Shown: positions 24,142 to 32,745 of the stretch, in pieces
Layout of the letters: each line of letters opens with the position of its first letter
Numbering within the stretch: position 1 is the first letter of the stretch
Origin: Methanosarcinales archaeon Methan_01
GTDB taxonomy: Archaea; Halobacteriota; Methanosarcinia; Methanotrichales; Methanotrichaceae
Assembly: GCA_001602645.1 (NCBI GenBank)
Contig: LUYE01000024.1
Location: forward strand, 1-64,000
Direction of reading: 5' to 3'
DNA: 64,000 nt
Notes under the pieces: generated by a model
The model's database searches: none
What the model was told of the DNA's origin: nothing
The model's input: only the letters and a program-made list of their open reading frames with translations
Made by a program: the position numbers and the translations under genes

Positions 24142-25186
24142 CGCTAACCCTCGGATCGATCTTTAGGTATAGGAGGTCCACCAGGAGGTTTGCCAAAAGG
24201 ACCGCTAACGTCACCATGAGAAGGATCCCCTGGATCAGGGGGTAATCTCGGGTGAGGAGGGAGTTGTAGAGGAGCCAACCGACCCCTGGGTAGGTGAATA
24301 CGATCTCGACGAAGAGGGCCCCTGTGATCATCTGGGGGACCATAAGCCCTGTGGAGGTGACGACGGGGAGGAGGGAGTTTCTGCCCGCGTGCCGGTACTT
24401 GATCTGCCCCTCGGTGCAGCCTTTGGACCTGGCCGTCATGACGAAGTTCTCCCGGAGGGTTGTGATCATGGTATTCCTGGTGAGGAGGTAAGGGGATGTC
24501 ACCCTCACCAAGACGAGGGCAGCGAGGGGGGCAAGGAGGTGGTGGAGGATGTCCCGGACGAGGGCGAGCCCCTCAAGGCCGCTGTAGGGGGTGAGGGCCC
24601 CAGAGAGGGGGACTACCCCAAAAACCACCCCGAAGAAGAGGAGGAGGACGATCCCCATGAAGAAGTCAGGAAAGCCGTTGAGGAACATCAGGCTCGCTAG
24701 GAGGGCCTTGTCGAGAGAGCGCCCCCGACGGTACCCGGACTCGATCCCCAGAACGAGCCCCGCCAGGGTAGATAGAACCAGGGCTGTTCCCATCAATAGA
24801 AGGGTCCAGGGGAGGAAGTCGAGGATCACCGTCAGAACCTGCTGGTTGTAGTAGTAGGAGTATCCCAGGTCTCCCTGAACGAGGGCGAGGATGTATGCAA
24901 CAAACTGCTGGCCCATCGACTGGTCGAGGGAGAGCCTCTCGATCAGCTGGGCCTTCAGCTGAGGGGTCATGGCCAGGAGGGCCTCCTGCCCGTAGATCGC
25001 CTGGAAGGGGTCTCCTGGCATCAACCTCGGTAGGACGAAGTTGAGGGTCAGGATCAGGAGGAAGGCTACGACGTAGTTGGTGAAGAAGGCGGCCCGCCGG
25101 AGGAGGGCCCAAGCTCGCACCGTCGCCTTCGGGATATCCCATCCGACCTTCGGCCCCTCCAGAGGGCGCCCATACTGATCCTCCAT
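24131..25186 (-). CDS. peptide/nickel ABC transporter permease (DppB-like)
   Basis: A 351-aa permease, first gene of the operon. It has a long N-terminal cytoplasmic piece and a first helix (TNYVVAFLLILTLNFVLPRLMPGDPF). The family MPGDPF motif follows, then a periplasmic loop, and further helices with the EAA-type loop (FVMTARSKGCTEGQIKYRHAGRNSLLPVVT). It works with the DppC-like permease and the double ATPase. No substrate-binding protein gene lies beside the operon, which is unusual. The upstream 230 bases are A+T-rich and hold the likely promoter. Confidence 0.88.
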   Translation of the reverse strand: MEDQYGRPLEGPKVGWDIPKATVRAWALLRRAAFFTNYVVAFLLILTLNFVLPRLMPGDPFQAIYGQEALLAMTPQLKAQLIERLSLDQSMGQQFVAYILALVQGDLGYSYYYNQQVLTVILDFLPWTLLLMGTALVLSTLAGLVLGIESGYRRGRSLDKALLASLMFLNGFPDFFMGIVLLLFFGVVFGVVPLSGALTPYSGLEGLALVRDILHHLLAPLAALVLVRVTSPYLLTRNTMITTLRENFVMTARSKGCTEGQIKYRHAGRNSLLPVVTSTGLMVPQMITGALFVEIVFTYPGVGWLLYNSLLTRDYPLIQGILLMVTLAVLLANLLVDLLYLKIDPRVSDAR

Positions 25187-25417
25187 CGAACGATCCGCCT
25201 CTGTCGCCTCATTCTGGCCATCTTAATAAATTCCGCTTAATATAGCGCTCAAATTCTCAAGGGTTTACTTAATCGGGTCATTATTTATGAAACTTTCCCG
25301 AATCGTATGTAACTCAAACGATCGATCTGATGTTCTATAACACAGAATCTGCTCCAATTTAACAATTGAGCCTGGAAGAAAGAGGGAACGATGAGGAGGG
25401 GCAGGCGGCCCCATCGT

Positions 25418-26236
25418 TCAAGGTGGCAAATTCGGGGGCGCTCTCATCCTCCCCCTTCCGCCCCTCTGCCTGTCCTCCGTCGCCGGGCACCATCCGCCCG
25501 GAGGGTCGCCCCCGAGGGTCCGGGGCGAGAGGTGGGGGAAGGTCCTGCAGATCATCGGCCGGGCCCCATGTATCTTGCAGAGGCCTTCGGCCTCGTCGAG
25601 GAAGCCGCAAGGGAGGGTCTTCTTCATGGCCCAGGCCTCATATCCCTCCACCTCCACCCGGTGGGCGTAGACCTCGACCGTCTCTCTTATGCCGATCCCG
25701 AGATGGGCCGAGAGCCTCTCGACGTCCTGGGGCTCCAGGGTTATGGGGGTGGAGAGGGTGCAGCAAAGCCCGCACATCCTGCATTCGAGGTGGGAGTGAG
25801 CCTCGAAGAGCCGGGCCCCAAGATATGGGTCTGGTACTCCGGGATAGAGGCCGACCGCCCCCATCAACCGGATCGCCTCCATCACTCGTCGATGGACGGG
25901 GGGAGAGTTGAACGCCGCCGGGAGCCAGGTCGGCTGATCGCAGGGTCTCTGGACGTAGGATACCGGGAGGTCGAGAAAGAGGCCGTCGAGGTGGTAGGCG
26001 GTCCTGGAGATCGGGGACCAGAAGATCCTCCCCTCGGCCACCAGGGAGATGAGGGCCTCCGCCACCTTCTGGGATAGGCCGGGGGCCACCACCAGGTTCT
26101 CGGCGCAGGTTACCGCAGCTTTAGGGTCTTCGCCGAATTCTCTGGCGATCCGAGCTGAGGTCACGTGCATCTCGGAATGGATGAACCCCTCGATCTTTCG
26201 TTTCAGCTCCGAGCTCGTCATCTGCCCTTCACCCAA
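25418..26236 (-). CDS. YkgJ-type cysteine-cluster protein
   Basis: 272 aa. The C-terminal half carries the CxxCxxCC-like cluster (CRMCGLCC, about residues 153-160) and CGFLDEAEGLCKIHGARPMICRTFPH (about 208-233), the zinc/iron-chelating pattern of the YkgJ/UPF0153 family. The N-terminal 120 residues look like a winged-helix or helical domain not usual for the family. It probably binds metal; its function is unknown. It lies between a transporter operon and the uptake island on the opposite strand from the neighbouring methyltransferase. Confidence 0.75.
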   Translation of the reverse strand: MGEGQMTSSELKRKIEGFIHSEMHVTSARIAREFGEDPKAAVTCAENLVVAPGLSQKVAEALISLVAEGRIFWSPISRTAYHLDGLFLDLPVSYVQRPCDQPTWLPAAFNSPPVHRRVMEAIRLMGAVGLYPGVPDPYLGARLFEAHSHLECRMCGLCCTLSTPITLEPQDVERLSAHLGIGIRETVEVYAHRVEVEGYEAWAMKKTLPCGFLDEAEGLCKIHGARPMICRTFPHLSPRTLGGDPPGGWCPATEDRQRGGRGRMRAPPNLPP

Positions 26237-26333
26237 AATTGTCGCTCCGGAGTGGGCGGGCCTCCTCTAAGTAGATGTCCCCGGCGGATCTGGTCGGTTA
26301 TACTAATTACGGCAAACATCTTAAGCACAGAGG

Positions 26334-26351
26334 TCTGTTTAATCGAACAGA
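26334..26351. promoter_or_regulatory. possible operator dyad upstream of methyltransferase gene
   Basis: TCTGTT-6 bases-AACAGA lies about 120 bases before the methyltransferase start in the A+T-richer promoter region. No regulator can be assigned. Confidence 0.25.
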
Positions 26352-26468
26352 TCGCTCAAAATAGAAAACCGGATCATCCCACTGCGCCCTCGCTCGCATC
26401 GCGGCGGCGGCATTGCAGCGGGGCTGAGGCCGGGGATGGGAAAATGAAAATCCGAGGAGAATATCACG

Positions 26469-27341
26469 ATGAACCCGATGACCGAGATCGACTGGAACGA
26501 GGTATGGATTGATCAGATGAAGAGGAGCCGGATGGTGAGCACCACCCGGGACTGCGTCCGGATCTGGGAGAAGAGGGAGAGCGCCCTCAAGTTCTGGAAT
26601 ATGTCAAAAGAGAACAGCCACCGCGTCGAGGAGACGATCGCGGGAACGGAGATCACCCCCGACTCCAGGGTCCTGGACATCGGGTCCGGCCCCGGAACCC
26701 TCGCCATCCCCTTCGCTCAAAGGGTCAAACACGTCACCGCCGTCGAGCCCGCCGAGGGGATGGTCTTGGTCCTCCAAGAGAAGATGGCCGAGGAGGGGGT
26801 CAATAACATCGACGTAGTCCAGAAGCGGTGGGAGGAGGTCTCCGTCGCCGACGATCTCAAACCCCCTTACGACGTCGTCATCGCCTCCTTCTCCCTGGGG
26901 ATGCCCGACATCCGGGGGGCGATCGAGAAGATGATCGCTTCCGCCGCAAAGGGCGGTACCATCTACCTCTACCACTTCGCCGGAGAGACCCACTGGGACC
27001 GGGACTGCCGCGACCTCTGGCCGAGGCTCCACGGTCGGGAATACCAGCCCGGCCCCAAGAGCGACGTCCTCTACAACGTCCTCTATTCGATGGGGATCTA
27101 CCCCTCCGTCCGGACCTTCCGCCTGCGGCACCAGCAGCGGTTCGCCGATTTCGAGGAGGCGATGGCCCACTTCCGAAGCCAGTACGCCATAACGACCCCC
27201 GAGCAGGAGGCGATCGTCCGGGAGCACCTGGGCCGGGTTCTCGTAGAGGAGAACGGCGGCTTCAGCCTCCCAGCGTCGTCGATCAGGGCGAAGATATGGT
27301 GGGATAATGGGTCGGAGGAGGATGGGTTGGTCGAAAGGTGA
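26469..27341 (+). CDS. class I SAM-dependent methyltransferase (paralogue A)
   Basis: A 290-aa Rossmann methyltransferase. SAM-binding motif I is VLDIGSGPGTLAIPFA (about residues 67-82), then VTAVEPAEGMV (motif II) and DVVIASFSLGM (motif IV). The C-terminal half has a paralogue-specific QRFADFEEAMAHFR segment. It is clearly related along its whole length to the methyltransferase at 35577-36422 (shared WNE start, KRWE, DVVIAS.SLGM, ENGG end). A GAGGAG site precedes the ATG. It stands alone on the plus strand beside decayed copies of transporter genes, so it may be the survivor of a duplicated uptake island. The substrate is unknown. Confidence 0.8.
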   Translation: MNPMTEIDWNEVWIDQMKRSRMVSTTRDCVRIWEKRESALKFWNMSKENSHRVEETIAGTEITPDSRVLDIGSGPGTLAIPFAQRVKHVTAVEPAEGMVLVLQEKMAEEGVNNIDVVQKRWEEVSVADDLKPPYDVVIASFSLGMPDIRGAIEKMIASAAKGGTIYLYHFAGETHWDRDCRDLWPRLHGREYQPGPKSDVLYNVLYSMGIYPSVRTFRLRHQQRFADFEEAMAHFRSQYAITTPEQEAIVREHLGRVLVEENGGFSLPASSIRAKIWWDNGSEEDGLVER

Positions 27342-27369
27342 GGGAAGGCTTTTGAATGGGCGGAGGGCC

Positions 27370-27424
27370 TGGGCGCCCTCTCAGCATTCTCCAACAGGGC
27401 CACCATCTCTCGCTGGTACCTCAT
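27370..27424 (-). pseudogene. 5' remnant of a HEPN gene
   Basis: The ATG at 27424 overlaps the stop of the nucleotidyltransferase remnant (ATGA). It reads MRYQREMVALLENAERA, the usual beginning of a HEPN-domain protein that pairs with MNT nucleotidyltransferases. The likeness ends after about 17 codons, where it runs into the 3' flank of the methyltransferase gene. The rest of the gene is gone. Confidence 0.45.
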
Positions 27425-27746
27425 ACCGCTATCCCATCCTCCTTCACGCTCAGAAGAGACGGCGTGCTGTACTCCTGGAAGGTCTTCGAAGGATAGACGA
27501 TGGCCGAGATCACCACGTCGTACTTTAGCGCCGTCCGCGATCAGACCGTCTATCGCATCCTTCTCCTCCTGGCTGAGACCCCATCCGAGAGGATCAAATG
27601 GTCCACATCTGAGGACGCGTATAATCCCCTGTCGAATGGGAGCCGAAGAGGAGGAGCCCGGCCAGCTTATCTCCCAGCTTCTCTTTCATCTCGGCCTTCA
27701 GCTCTTCAAGGAGCTTCAAGACCTCTTTGCGGTCAAATCTTTCATA
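27421..27746 (-). pseudogene. frameshifted MNT-type nucleotidyltransferase
   Basis: Starting near 27746 the frame reads YERFDRKEVLKLLEELKAEM...KLAGLLLFGSHSTGDYT. A one-base shift near 27617 is needed to continue as SSDVDHLIL, completing the GS-x10-DxD catalytic pattern. A second shift gives a normal C-terminus (YDVVISAIVYPSKTFQEYSTPSLL...DGIAV) ending in the ATGA overlap with the HEPN start. Its own start codon has been lost by fusion to an ABC-2 permease fragment. MNT-HEPN pairs are toxin-antitoxin modules; this one is dead. Confidence 0.6.
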
Positions 27747-27893
27747 TAGCGTCCCCATCTCCGGCGCCGGCTCCCGCAAGATGTGGCCCTGCAGGAGGGC
27801 GTGCCTCATCCCGTTCAGGGAGTAGGTTATCCGACCAAAGCCGCCCCCAAACCCCTCTCCTCGAACTCATTTCCAGAATAATGCCAATGAACG
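27747..27893 (-). pseudogene. remnant of a second ABC-2 ATPase/permease pair
   Basis: Bases 27750-27831 match the intact ABC-2 permease gene at about 31102-31187, by eye near 85-90 percent, encoding MRHALLQGHILREPAPEMGTL against MRHALLQGYTLRELTPEIGTL. Bases about 27845-27885 match the end of the intact ABC-2 ATPase gene (about 31900-31935). So an ATPase tail and a late permease piece are joined by a large internal deletion. It shows that the ABC-2 pair once existed twice in this island. Confidence 0.6.
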
Positions 27894-27909
27894 TCCCTTG
27901 ATTTTGGCA

Positions 27910-27965
27910 TGAAGATGGATCCTCCATGGATCCATCTTCATCACCATCGATGGCCAACTGGCCAT
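27910..27965 (-). terminator. two strong hairpins after binding-protein gene 1
   Basis: A perfect 13-bp inverted repeat with a 5-base loop (27910-27922 with 27928-27940; arm TGAAGATGGATCC) is preceded on the minus strand by a second hairpin (ATGGCCA 27950-27956 with TGGCCAT 27959-27965). They lie directly after the stop of the binding-protein gene. No T-run follows, so they may protect or process the mRNA end rather than terminate. Confidence 0.45.
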
Positions 27966-27973
27966 GAGGTCTT

Positions 27974-29284
27974 CTACCAGTTCTTCGCCACTGGGGGATC
28001 CTCTATCAAGTCGCGGATGTAGCCTTTATCATCGGCTAACCATGAGAAAAGATCCTCTTCATGAGTAAACTTCTCCAAAATCTCGTTGCCCTCTTTCTCC
28101 AGATCTAGATCTGCGAATTCCTCAGGATGGAAGATCTTGGCAAGATACATGGTCTCTATAATGTATCTCTGTATGGGATATCCTCTGCACGTAGCCATGC
28201 AGTAATAAACTGCACTGCTCTCCACGGCACCCACGCTGCCATCCTGAAACACCGGATCTGAGAGCGCCATCTCTATGGTATACTGGTTCTCCAATGGAGG
28301 ATTGCTCTTATGACCTTTGAGGAGAATTATATCGGGATCCCATATGACGATCTGCTCTTTTGAGATCGTGAATTCGCTGGTGCTGACTGCATCCTCCCTT
28401 GCAACATTGATCCCCCCCGCCAACTCAATCGGATCATAGTAGCCCGTAGTCGTTACGATGTCATATGTATGAGAACCTGCTCGAGCCGCGAAGTACACTC
28501 TCGGCTTCTCAGCATCGTCGATATGAGATGATATGTCTGTCACCATAGCCAATTTTTCTTCCATGAACGAGATCAGGTCTTCAGCCTCGGCATCCCTCCC
28601 GAGCACTATTCCAGCAAATCTGATCTGTTGTGACCACTGTTCCATAATTGTCATGTTCTCAGTTCGAGAGGGGCTGCTGACCACCACCGGAGCGCCGATC
28701 TTGTCCTGAAGGGCATCAGCATCGCTTGACGAACCGAAGATCACATCCGGCTCCAGCTCCGCTATCGTCTCCACCTTGGTGCCACCCCAGCCAACGTCCA
28801 CAACCTCCTTTATTGAGCCGCCGCAGGCAAATTGGTGTTCACCGACGCAGCTGGCACCAGCCCAGTCACCATTCCCGCTGCTGTCAATCTCGGATCCCTT
28901 GAGCCGATCACATCCGTCAAGCGCAATGATAATTCGGGTCGTCCCAAGCGAAGTGGAGACCACACGCTCTATCGGCCTTGGTATCGTCACGATCCTGCCA
29001 GCCATATCGATCAGCGTAAGCTCCTTCTCCTCACCCCTCATGATCAGCTCTATCTGAGCTATGTCATCCTCATCAACATCGCCATCATAATCGGCATCTG
29101 ATAGCTCAGTCTCCTTGTTTGTCCCTTCGATTATCCCTCTCGCGTATTCTATGTCACCCTCGTCTATGGTGTCATCCATGTTCGCGTTCCCGAAGATGCT
29201 CAGCGCATAATCTGACGCCGTAGTCGGCATAACTGCCAATAACGCACATGACATCAGAGCCAATACCCAGGCCATTTGCCTCAT
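27974..29284 (-). CDS. periplasmic metal/cofactor-binding protein with N-terminal dockerin-like domain (copy 1)
   Basis: 436 aa. A signal peptide (MRQMAWVLALMSCALLAVMPTTA) is followed by two calcium-loop segments, GNANMDDTIDEGD (about residues 32-44) and DADYDGDVDEDD (about 63-74), arranged like a dockerin. A Peripla_BP_2 domain follows (DMAGRIVTIPRPIERVV at about 94-110, then two lobes joined by a long helix). This fold binds iron-siderophores, corrinoids or similar chelates for FecCD-type importers. It is very similar to the next gene (29367-30677), a tandem duplication. It is probably co-transcribed with it and ends before two strong hairpins. Confidence 0.85.
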   Translation of the reverse strand: MRQMAWVLALMSCALLAVMPTTASDYALSIFGNANMDDTIDEGDIEYARGIIEGTNKETELSDADYDGDVDEDDIAQIELIMRGEEKELTLIDMAGRIVTIPRPIERVVSTSLGTTRIIIALDGCDRLKGSEIDSSGNGDWAGASCVGEHQFACGGSIKEVVDVGWGGTKVETIAELEPDVIFGSSSDADALQDKIGAPVVVSSPSRTENMTIMEQWSQQIRFAGIVLGRDAEAEDLISFMEEKLAMVTDISSHIDDAEKPRVYFAARAGSHTYDIVTTTGYYDPIELAGGINVAREDAVSTSEFTISKEQIVIWDPDIILLKGHKSNPPLENQYTIEMALSDPVFQDGSVGAVESSAVYYCMATCRGYPIQRYIIETMYLAKIFHPEEFADLDLEKEGNEILEKFTHEEDLFSWLADDKGYIRDLIEDPPVAKNW

Positions 29285-29366
29285 TTTGCAGCCTCGTAAT
29301 CGTGTGCAGACTGGTCCAGCAATAATATTCCGTCGCGTCTAAACATCGATACCGCCTTGATCTTTT

Positions 29367-30677
29367 CTACCAGCTCCCTTCCTCTGGGGGATCTGCTATC
29401 AAGTCGCGGATGTAGCCTTTATTATCCGCTAACCATGAATAAAGATCATCTTCGTGGAAGAACTTCTTCATTATCTCATTGCCCTCTGTCTCCAGATCTA
29501 GATCCGCGAATTCCTCAGGATGGAAGATCTTGGCAAGATACATGGTCTCCGGGATGAGTCTCTGGATAGGGTATCCTCTGCTCGTAGCCATGCAGTAATA
29601 AACTGCACCGTTCTGCACGGCATTAACACCGCCTTTCTGGAACAGTGGGTCTGAGAGCACCATCTCTCTCGTATACTGGGTTTCTGATGAAAGATTGGTA
29701 CATTTGAGGAGAATTATATCAGGATCCCAGACGACGATCTGCTCTTTAGATACCTCGAATTCGCTGGTGCTGGTTGCACACTCCTTTGCCACATTGATGC
29801 CCCCTGCCAACTCAATGGCGTCATAGTAGCCTGTAGTCTTTGTAACGTCAGGTTCTATACTTGTCCGAGCTGCGAAGTACACCCGTGGTTTCTTACTATC
29901 ATCTATCTGAGATGAAATGTCCGTCACAAGAGCTAATTTCTCTTCCATGAACGAGATCAGCTCTTCAGCCTCGGCATCTCTACCAAGTACTATCCCCGCA
30001 AATCTGATATGTTGGGAATGTTGGTCCATCAATGTCATGTTTTCAGTTCGAGAAGGTCTGCTGACCAAAGCCGAGACACCGATCTTGTCCTGAAGGGCAT
30101 CAGCTTCCGTTCCTGATGAGGCGAAGATCACATCCGGTTTCAGCATTGCTATCGTCTCAGCATTCGTGCCGCTCCAGCCAACGTCAACAACATCTTTTAT
30201 TGCGCCGCCACATGCATATTGCATTTCACCGATATTGAAACCGCTAGTCCAGTCACTGAGACTGCTACCAGTCTCAGCGATCTCCGATCCCTTGAGCCTG
30301 TCACATCCATCAAGCGCAACAATTATTCGGGTATCAGGCAGTGAAGCGGAGACCACACGCTCGATCGGCCGTGGTATCGTCACGATCCTGCCGGCCATAT
30401 CGATCAGCGTAAGCTCCTTCTCTTCACCCCTCATGATCAGCTCTATCTGAGCTATGTCATCCTCATCAATGTCGCCATCGTAATCGGCATCAGCCAGCTC
30501 GGTAGCTTCGTTTGTCCCTCCGATTATCCCTCTCGCGTATTCTATGTCATCCTCGTCTATCGTATCATCCATGTTCGCGTTCCCGAAGACCTGCAGCGTA
30601 TAATCTGATGCAGTAGTCGGCATAACTGCCAACGCCATGCATAACATCATTGCCAATACCCAGGCCATTTGCCTCAT
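29367..30677 (-). CDS. periplasmic metal/cofactor-binding protein with N-terminal dockerin-like domain (copy 2)
   Basis: 436 aa, same plan and same length as copy 1, 82 bases away. It has a signal peptide, the calcium loops GNANMDDTIDEDD and DADYDGDIDEDD, and a Peripla_BP_2 domain starting DMAGRIVTIPRPIERVV. The two copies differ mostly in the presumed ligand-facing parts (for example the TGSSLSDWTSGF region and the AGSHTYDIV/SIEPDVTK region), so they may bind different ligands. Upstream 326 bases carry the promoter for both. Confidence 0.85.
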   Translation of the reverse strand: MRQMAWVLAMMLCMALAVMPTTASDYTLQVFGNANMDDTIDEDDIEYARGIIGGTNEATELADADYDGDIDEDDIAQIELIMRGEEKELTLIDMAGRIVTIPRPIERVVSASLPDTRIIVALDGCDRLKGSEIAETGSSLSDWTSGFNIGEMQYACGGAIKDVVDVGWSGTNAETIAMLKPDVIFASSGTEADALQDKIGVSALVSRPSRTENMTLMDQHSQHIRFAGIVLGRDAEAEELISFMEEKLALVTDISSQIDDSKKPRVYFAARTSIEPDVTKTTGYYDAIELAGGINVAKECATSTSEFEVSKEQIVVWDPDIILLKCTNLSSETQYTREMVLSDPLFQKGGVNAVQNGAVYYCMATSRGYPIQRLIPETMYLAKIFHPEEFADLDLETEGNEIMKKFFHEDDLYSWLADNKGYIRDLIADPPEEGSW

Positions 30678-31003
30678 TTTGCAGCCTCATAATTCTTTAA
30701 AATCCAGCTCTTGCCAGCCCTAACAGGGCGCTACATCAACAGCAACGCCTCACATAGACTCGGCCGCCGGAATAATACGAATCATAAAATTGGTATGCTT
30801 AACTCGTATATTATTGTGTCGTTAGTCCCTACGGAATATTAGCAGCGAAGATACATCGAAGAAGGAAGACTATATGGACGAGCAGATCGAGGTCCTTGTA
30901 AAATGGACTATGGGCTGGGAGAGACCTTCAGGGACCCCCTTCCTGAAACGGCCTCCCGCTGACAACCCGCGCGATTTTTTCAATCTCTTTCGTTCCAACA
31001 CGT
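30678..31003. other. promoter region of the tandem binding-protein genes
   Basis: No gene. Bases about 30770-30840 are A+T-rich and carry TATA-like elements on the minus strand (ATTTTATGA near 30783, AATAATATACG near 30806) for the binding-protein pair. The remaining 160 bases reach the end of the ABC-2 permease gene without recognised content. Confidence 0.45.
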
Positions 31004-31816
31004 TCAATAGTGCACCAGCGTCCCCTCCATCTTCGCCTTCCGGACCGCATACCGAAAGGCGAGGAGGCTCAACGGCACCAGGATCGCCGAGAAGAGGACG
31101 AGGGTCCCTATCTCCGGCGTCAGCTCCCGCAAGGTGTAGCCCTGGAGGAGGGCGTGCCTCATACCGTTCAGGGAGTAGGTCATCGGCAGAAGGTGCGAGA
31201 CCGTCTGAAGCCACGCCGGCAGGACCGATATGGGGAAGAAGACGCCCCCGAAGAGCTCCGAGGTGCTCATGAAGAGCATGTTGATGGGGTCTCCCCTCTT
31301 GAAGATCATGATGAAGCTCGCCGAGAGGATCCCGATGCTGCTGAAGCACACTATCGTCAGGACGAGGATGATCAGCGCCGCGAGGACGTTAGCGCCGGCG
31401 AGGCTGACGCCGAGGAGGACCCCTATGACGAGGTAGAGGAGGACCCGGAAGGAGGCGAAGATGAAGCTCCAGAGGGTCGAGAGGGTGATGATCGCCGAGG
31501 CGTCGGTGGGGGTGACCAGCATCGCCTCCAACGTCCCCATCATCTGCTCGTCTCGGACGCTCTCGGAGAACCCCCGGAGCGAGACCATCAGGTACCCGGA
31601 GAAGGCTATCCCGATGAGGACGAAGGAGAAGTAGTCGCCGCCGTAGGGCTCGAGGTACTTCATCCCGGCGGTCCCGATCAGCTTTGCGACGAAGTAGTAG
31701 GTGAGGATGTTGAAGAACATGAAGAAGAGCCGGAGGAAGAACTCGAACTTGTAGCTCATCTGGAGGACGTAGCTCCTCCTTACGAAGGATAGGGCCTTCC
31801 GATAGATCGCGATCAT
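31004..31816 (-). CDS. ABC-2 type transporter permease
   Basis: A 270-aa integral membrane protein with six predicted helices. The N-terminus (RRSYVLQMSYKFEFFLRLFFMFFNILTYYFVAKL), GTLEAMLVTP near residues 94-103, and the late SELFGGVFFPISVLPAWLQTVSHLLPMTYSLNGMRHALLQG stretch are hallmarks of ABC-2 exporters. Its ATG overlaps the stop of the ATPase gene (ATGA). A broken second copy lies at about 27750-27831. It exports an unknown compound; a chelator or lipid is an inference from context. Confidence 0.88.
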   Translation of the reverse strand: MIAIYRKALSFVRRSYVLQMSYKFEFFLRLFFMFFNILTYYFVAKLIGTAGMKYLEPYGGDYFSFVLIGIAFSGYLMVSLRGFSESVRDEQMMGTLEAMLVTPTDASAIITLSTLWSFIFASFRVLLYLVIGVLLGVSLAGANVLAALIILVLTIVCFSSIGILSASFIMIFKRGDPINMLFMSTSELFGGVFFPISVLPAWLQTVSHLLPMTYSLNGMRHALLQGYTLRELTPEIGTLVLFSAILVPLSLLAFRYAVRKAKMEGTLVHY

Positions 31817-32733
31817 ACCCCACCCCTCCTCCGGCCGAAGCCGCCCCCCCGGCCGAGGCCCCGCCGGTCCCGGCGGAATCCCGGTGCCGTTACACCGGCC
31901 CCACCCCTCTCCTCAAACCTCTTTCCAGTATGGTGAAGGAAGACGTCGGATAGCTTCGAGCCGTCGCCCAGGCTGGCCTTCAAGTCGGCGGGGGTTCCTA
32001 TGACCTTGATCTTTCCATCGTCGAAGATCGCAACCTGATCGCATAGCTCCTCCGCCTCGGCGAGGTTGTGGGTCGAGATGAATATCGTCTTTCCCCGCTC
32101 CTCGACGATCTCTTTCTTGATGAAATCCCGGAGGCCCTGGGCAGCCCCTGGATCGAGGCTTCTCGTCGGCTCGTCCATGAAGAGGACGGCGGGATCATTC
32201 AAAAGCCCCCTTGCGATGGCCATCTTCTGCTTCATCCCGGCCGAGTAGTTGAGGAACCGCTCGTCTGCGGCATACTTCAGATCGACGATCCCGAGGAGCT
32301 CGTCGACCATATATCGAGCGTCGTCGGAGAAGAAGTTGTGGAGGGAGGCGAAGAACTCGAGGTTCTGCCTCCCGGTGAGCCTCCAGTAGAAGGACCGCTC
32401 GTCGGTGGTGACGAGGCCTATCGACTCCCGAACTCGTCCGCTCTCCTTCTCGACGTCGAATCCGTTTACTCGGGCTTCGCCCCCAGTCGGGAGGATCAGG
32501 GTGCAGAGGATCTTGATCAGCGTCGTCTTCCCGGCGCCGTTCGGGCCGAGGATCCCGAAGACCTCTCCTTTTCTGATCAATAGGTCGACGCCATCCACCG
32601 GCGTGATACCGCCGGCAGAGGGCCGCCGTCGGATGAGGTCGGTGATCCCCCTCGACACCACGAACGTCTTCGTCAGTTTGCAGGTCTCAATAGCCGTCTC
32701 TCGTATGATCCCGCCTCCAGAATATCTATGCAT
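31813..32733 (-). CDS. ABC-2 type transporter ATPase
   Basis: A 306-aa ABC ATPase of the drug/polysaccharide exporter class: Walker A GPNGAGKTT (about residues 68-76), Q-loop, LNYSAGMKQKM (signature with an unusual YSAGM form), Walker B AVLFMDEPTRSLD and an H-loop in STHNLAEAEELCDQ. The C-terminal 35 residues are Gly/Arg-rich (RRDRRGLGRGGGFGRRR), an odd tail. ATG 32733 is used; a TTG at 32736 directly before it is possible. It starts 13 bases after the FecCD-type ATPase stop, so importer and exporter genes appear co-transcribed. Confidence 0.88.
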   Translation of the reverse strand: MHRYSGGGIIRETAIETCKLTKTFVVSRGITDLIRRRPSAGGITPVDGVDLLIRKGEVFGILGPNGAGKTTLIKILCTLILPTGGEARVNGFDVEKESGRVRESIGLVTTDERSFYWRLTGRQNLEFFASLHNFFSDDARYMVDELLGIVDLKYAADERFLNYSAGMKQKMAIARGLLNDPAVLFMDEPTRSLDPGAAQGLRDFIKKEIVEERGKTIFISTHNLAEAEELCDQVAIFDDGKIKVIGTPADLKASLGDGSKLSDVFLHHTGKRFEERGGAGVTAPGFRRDRRGLGRGGGFGRRRGGV

Positions 32734-32745
32734 CAAGAGCCAGGA

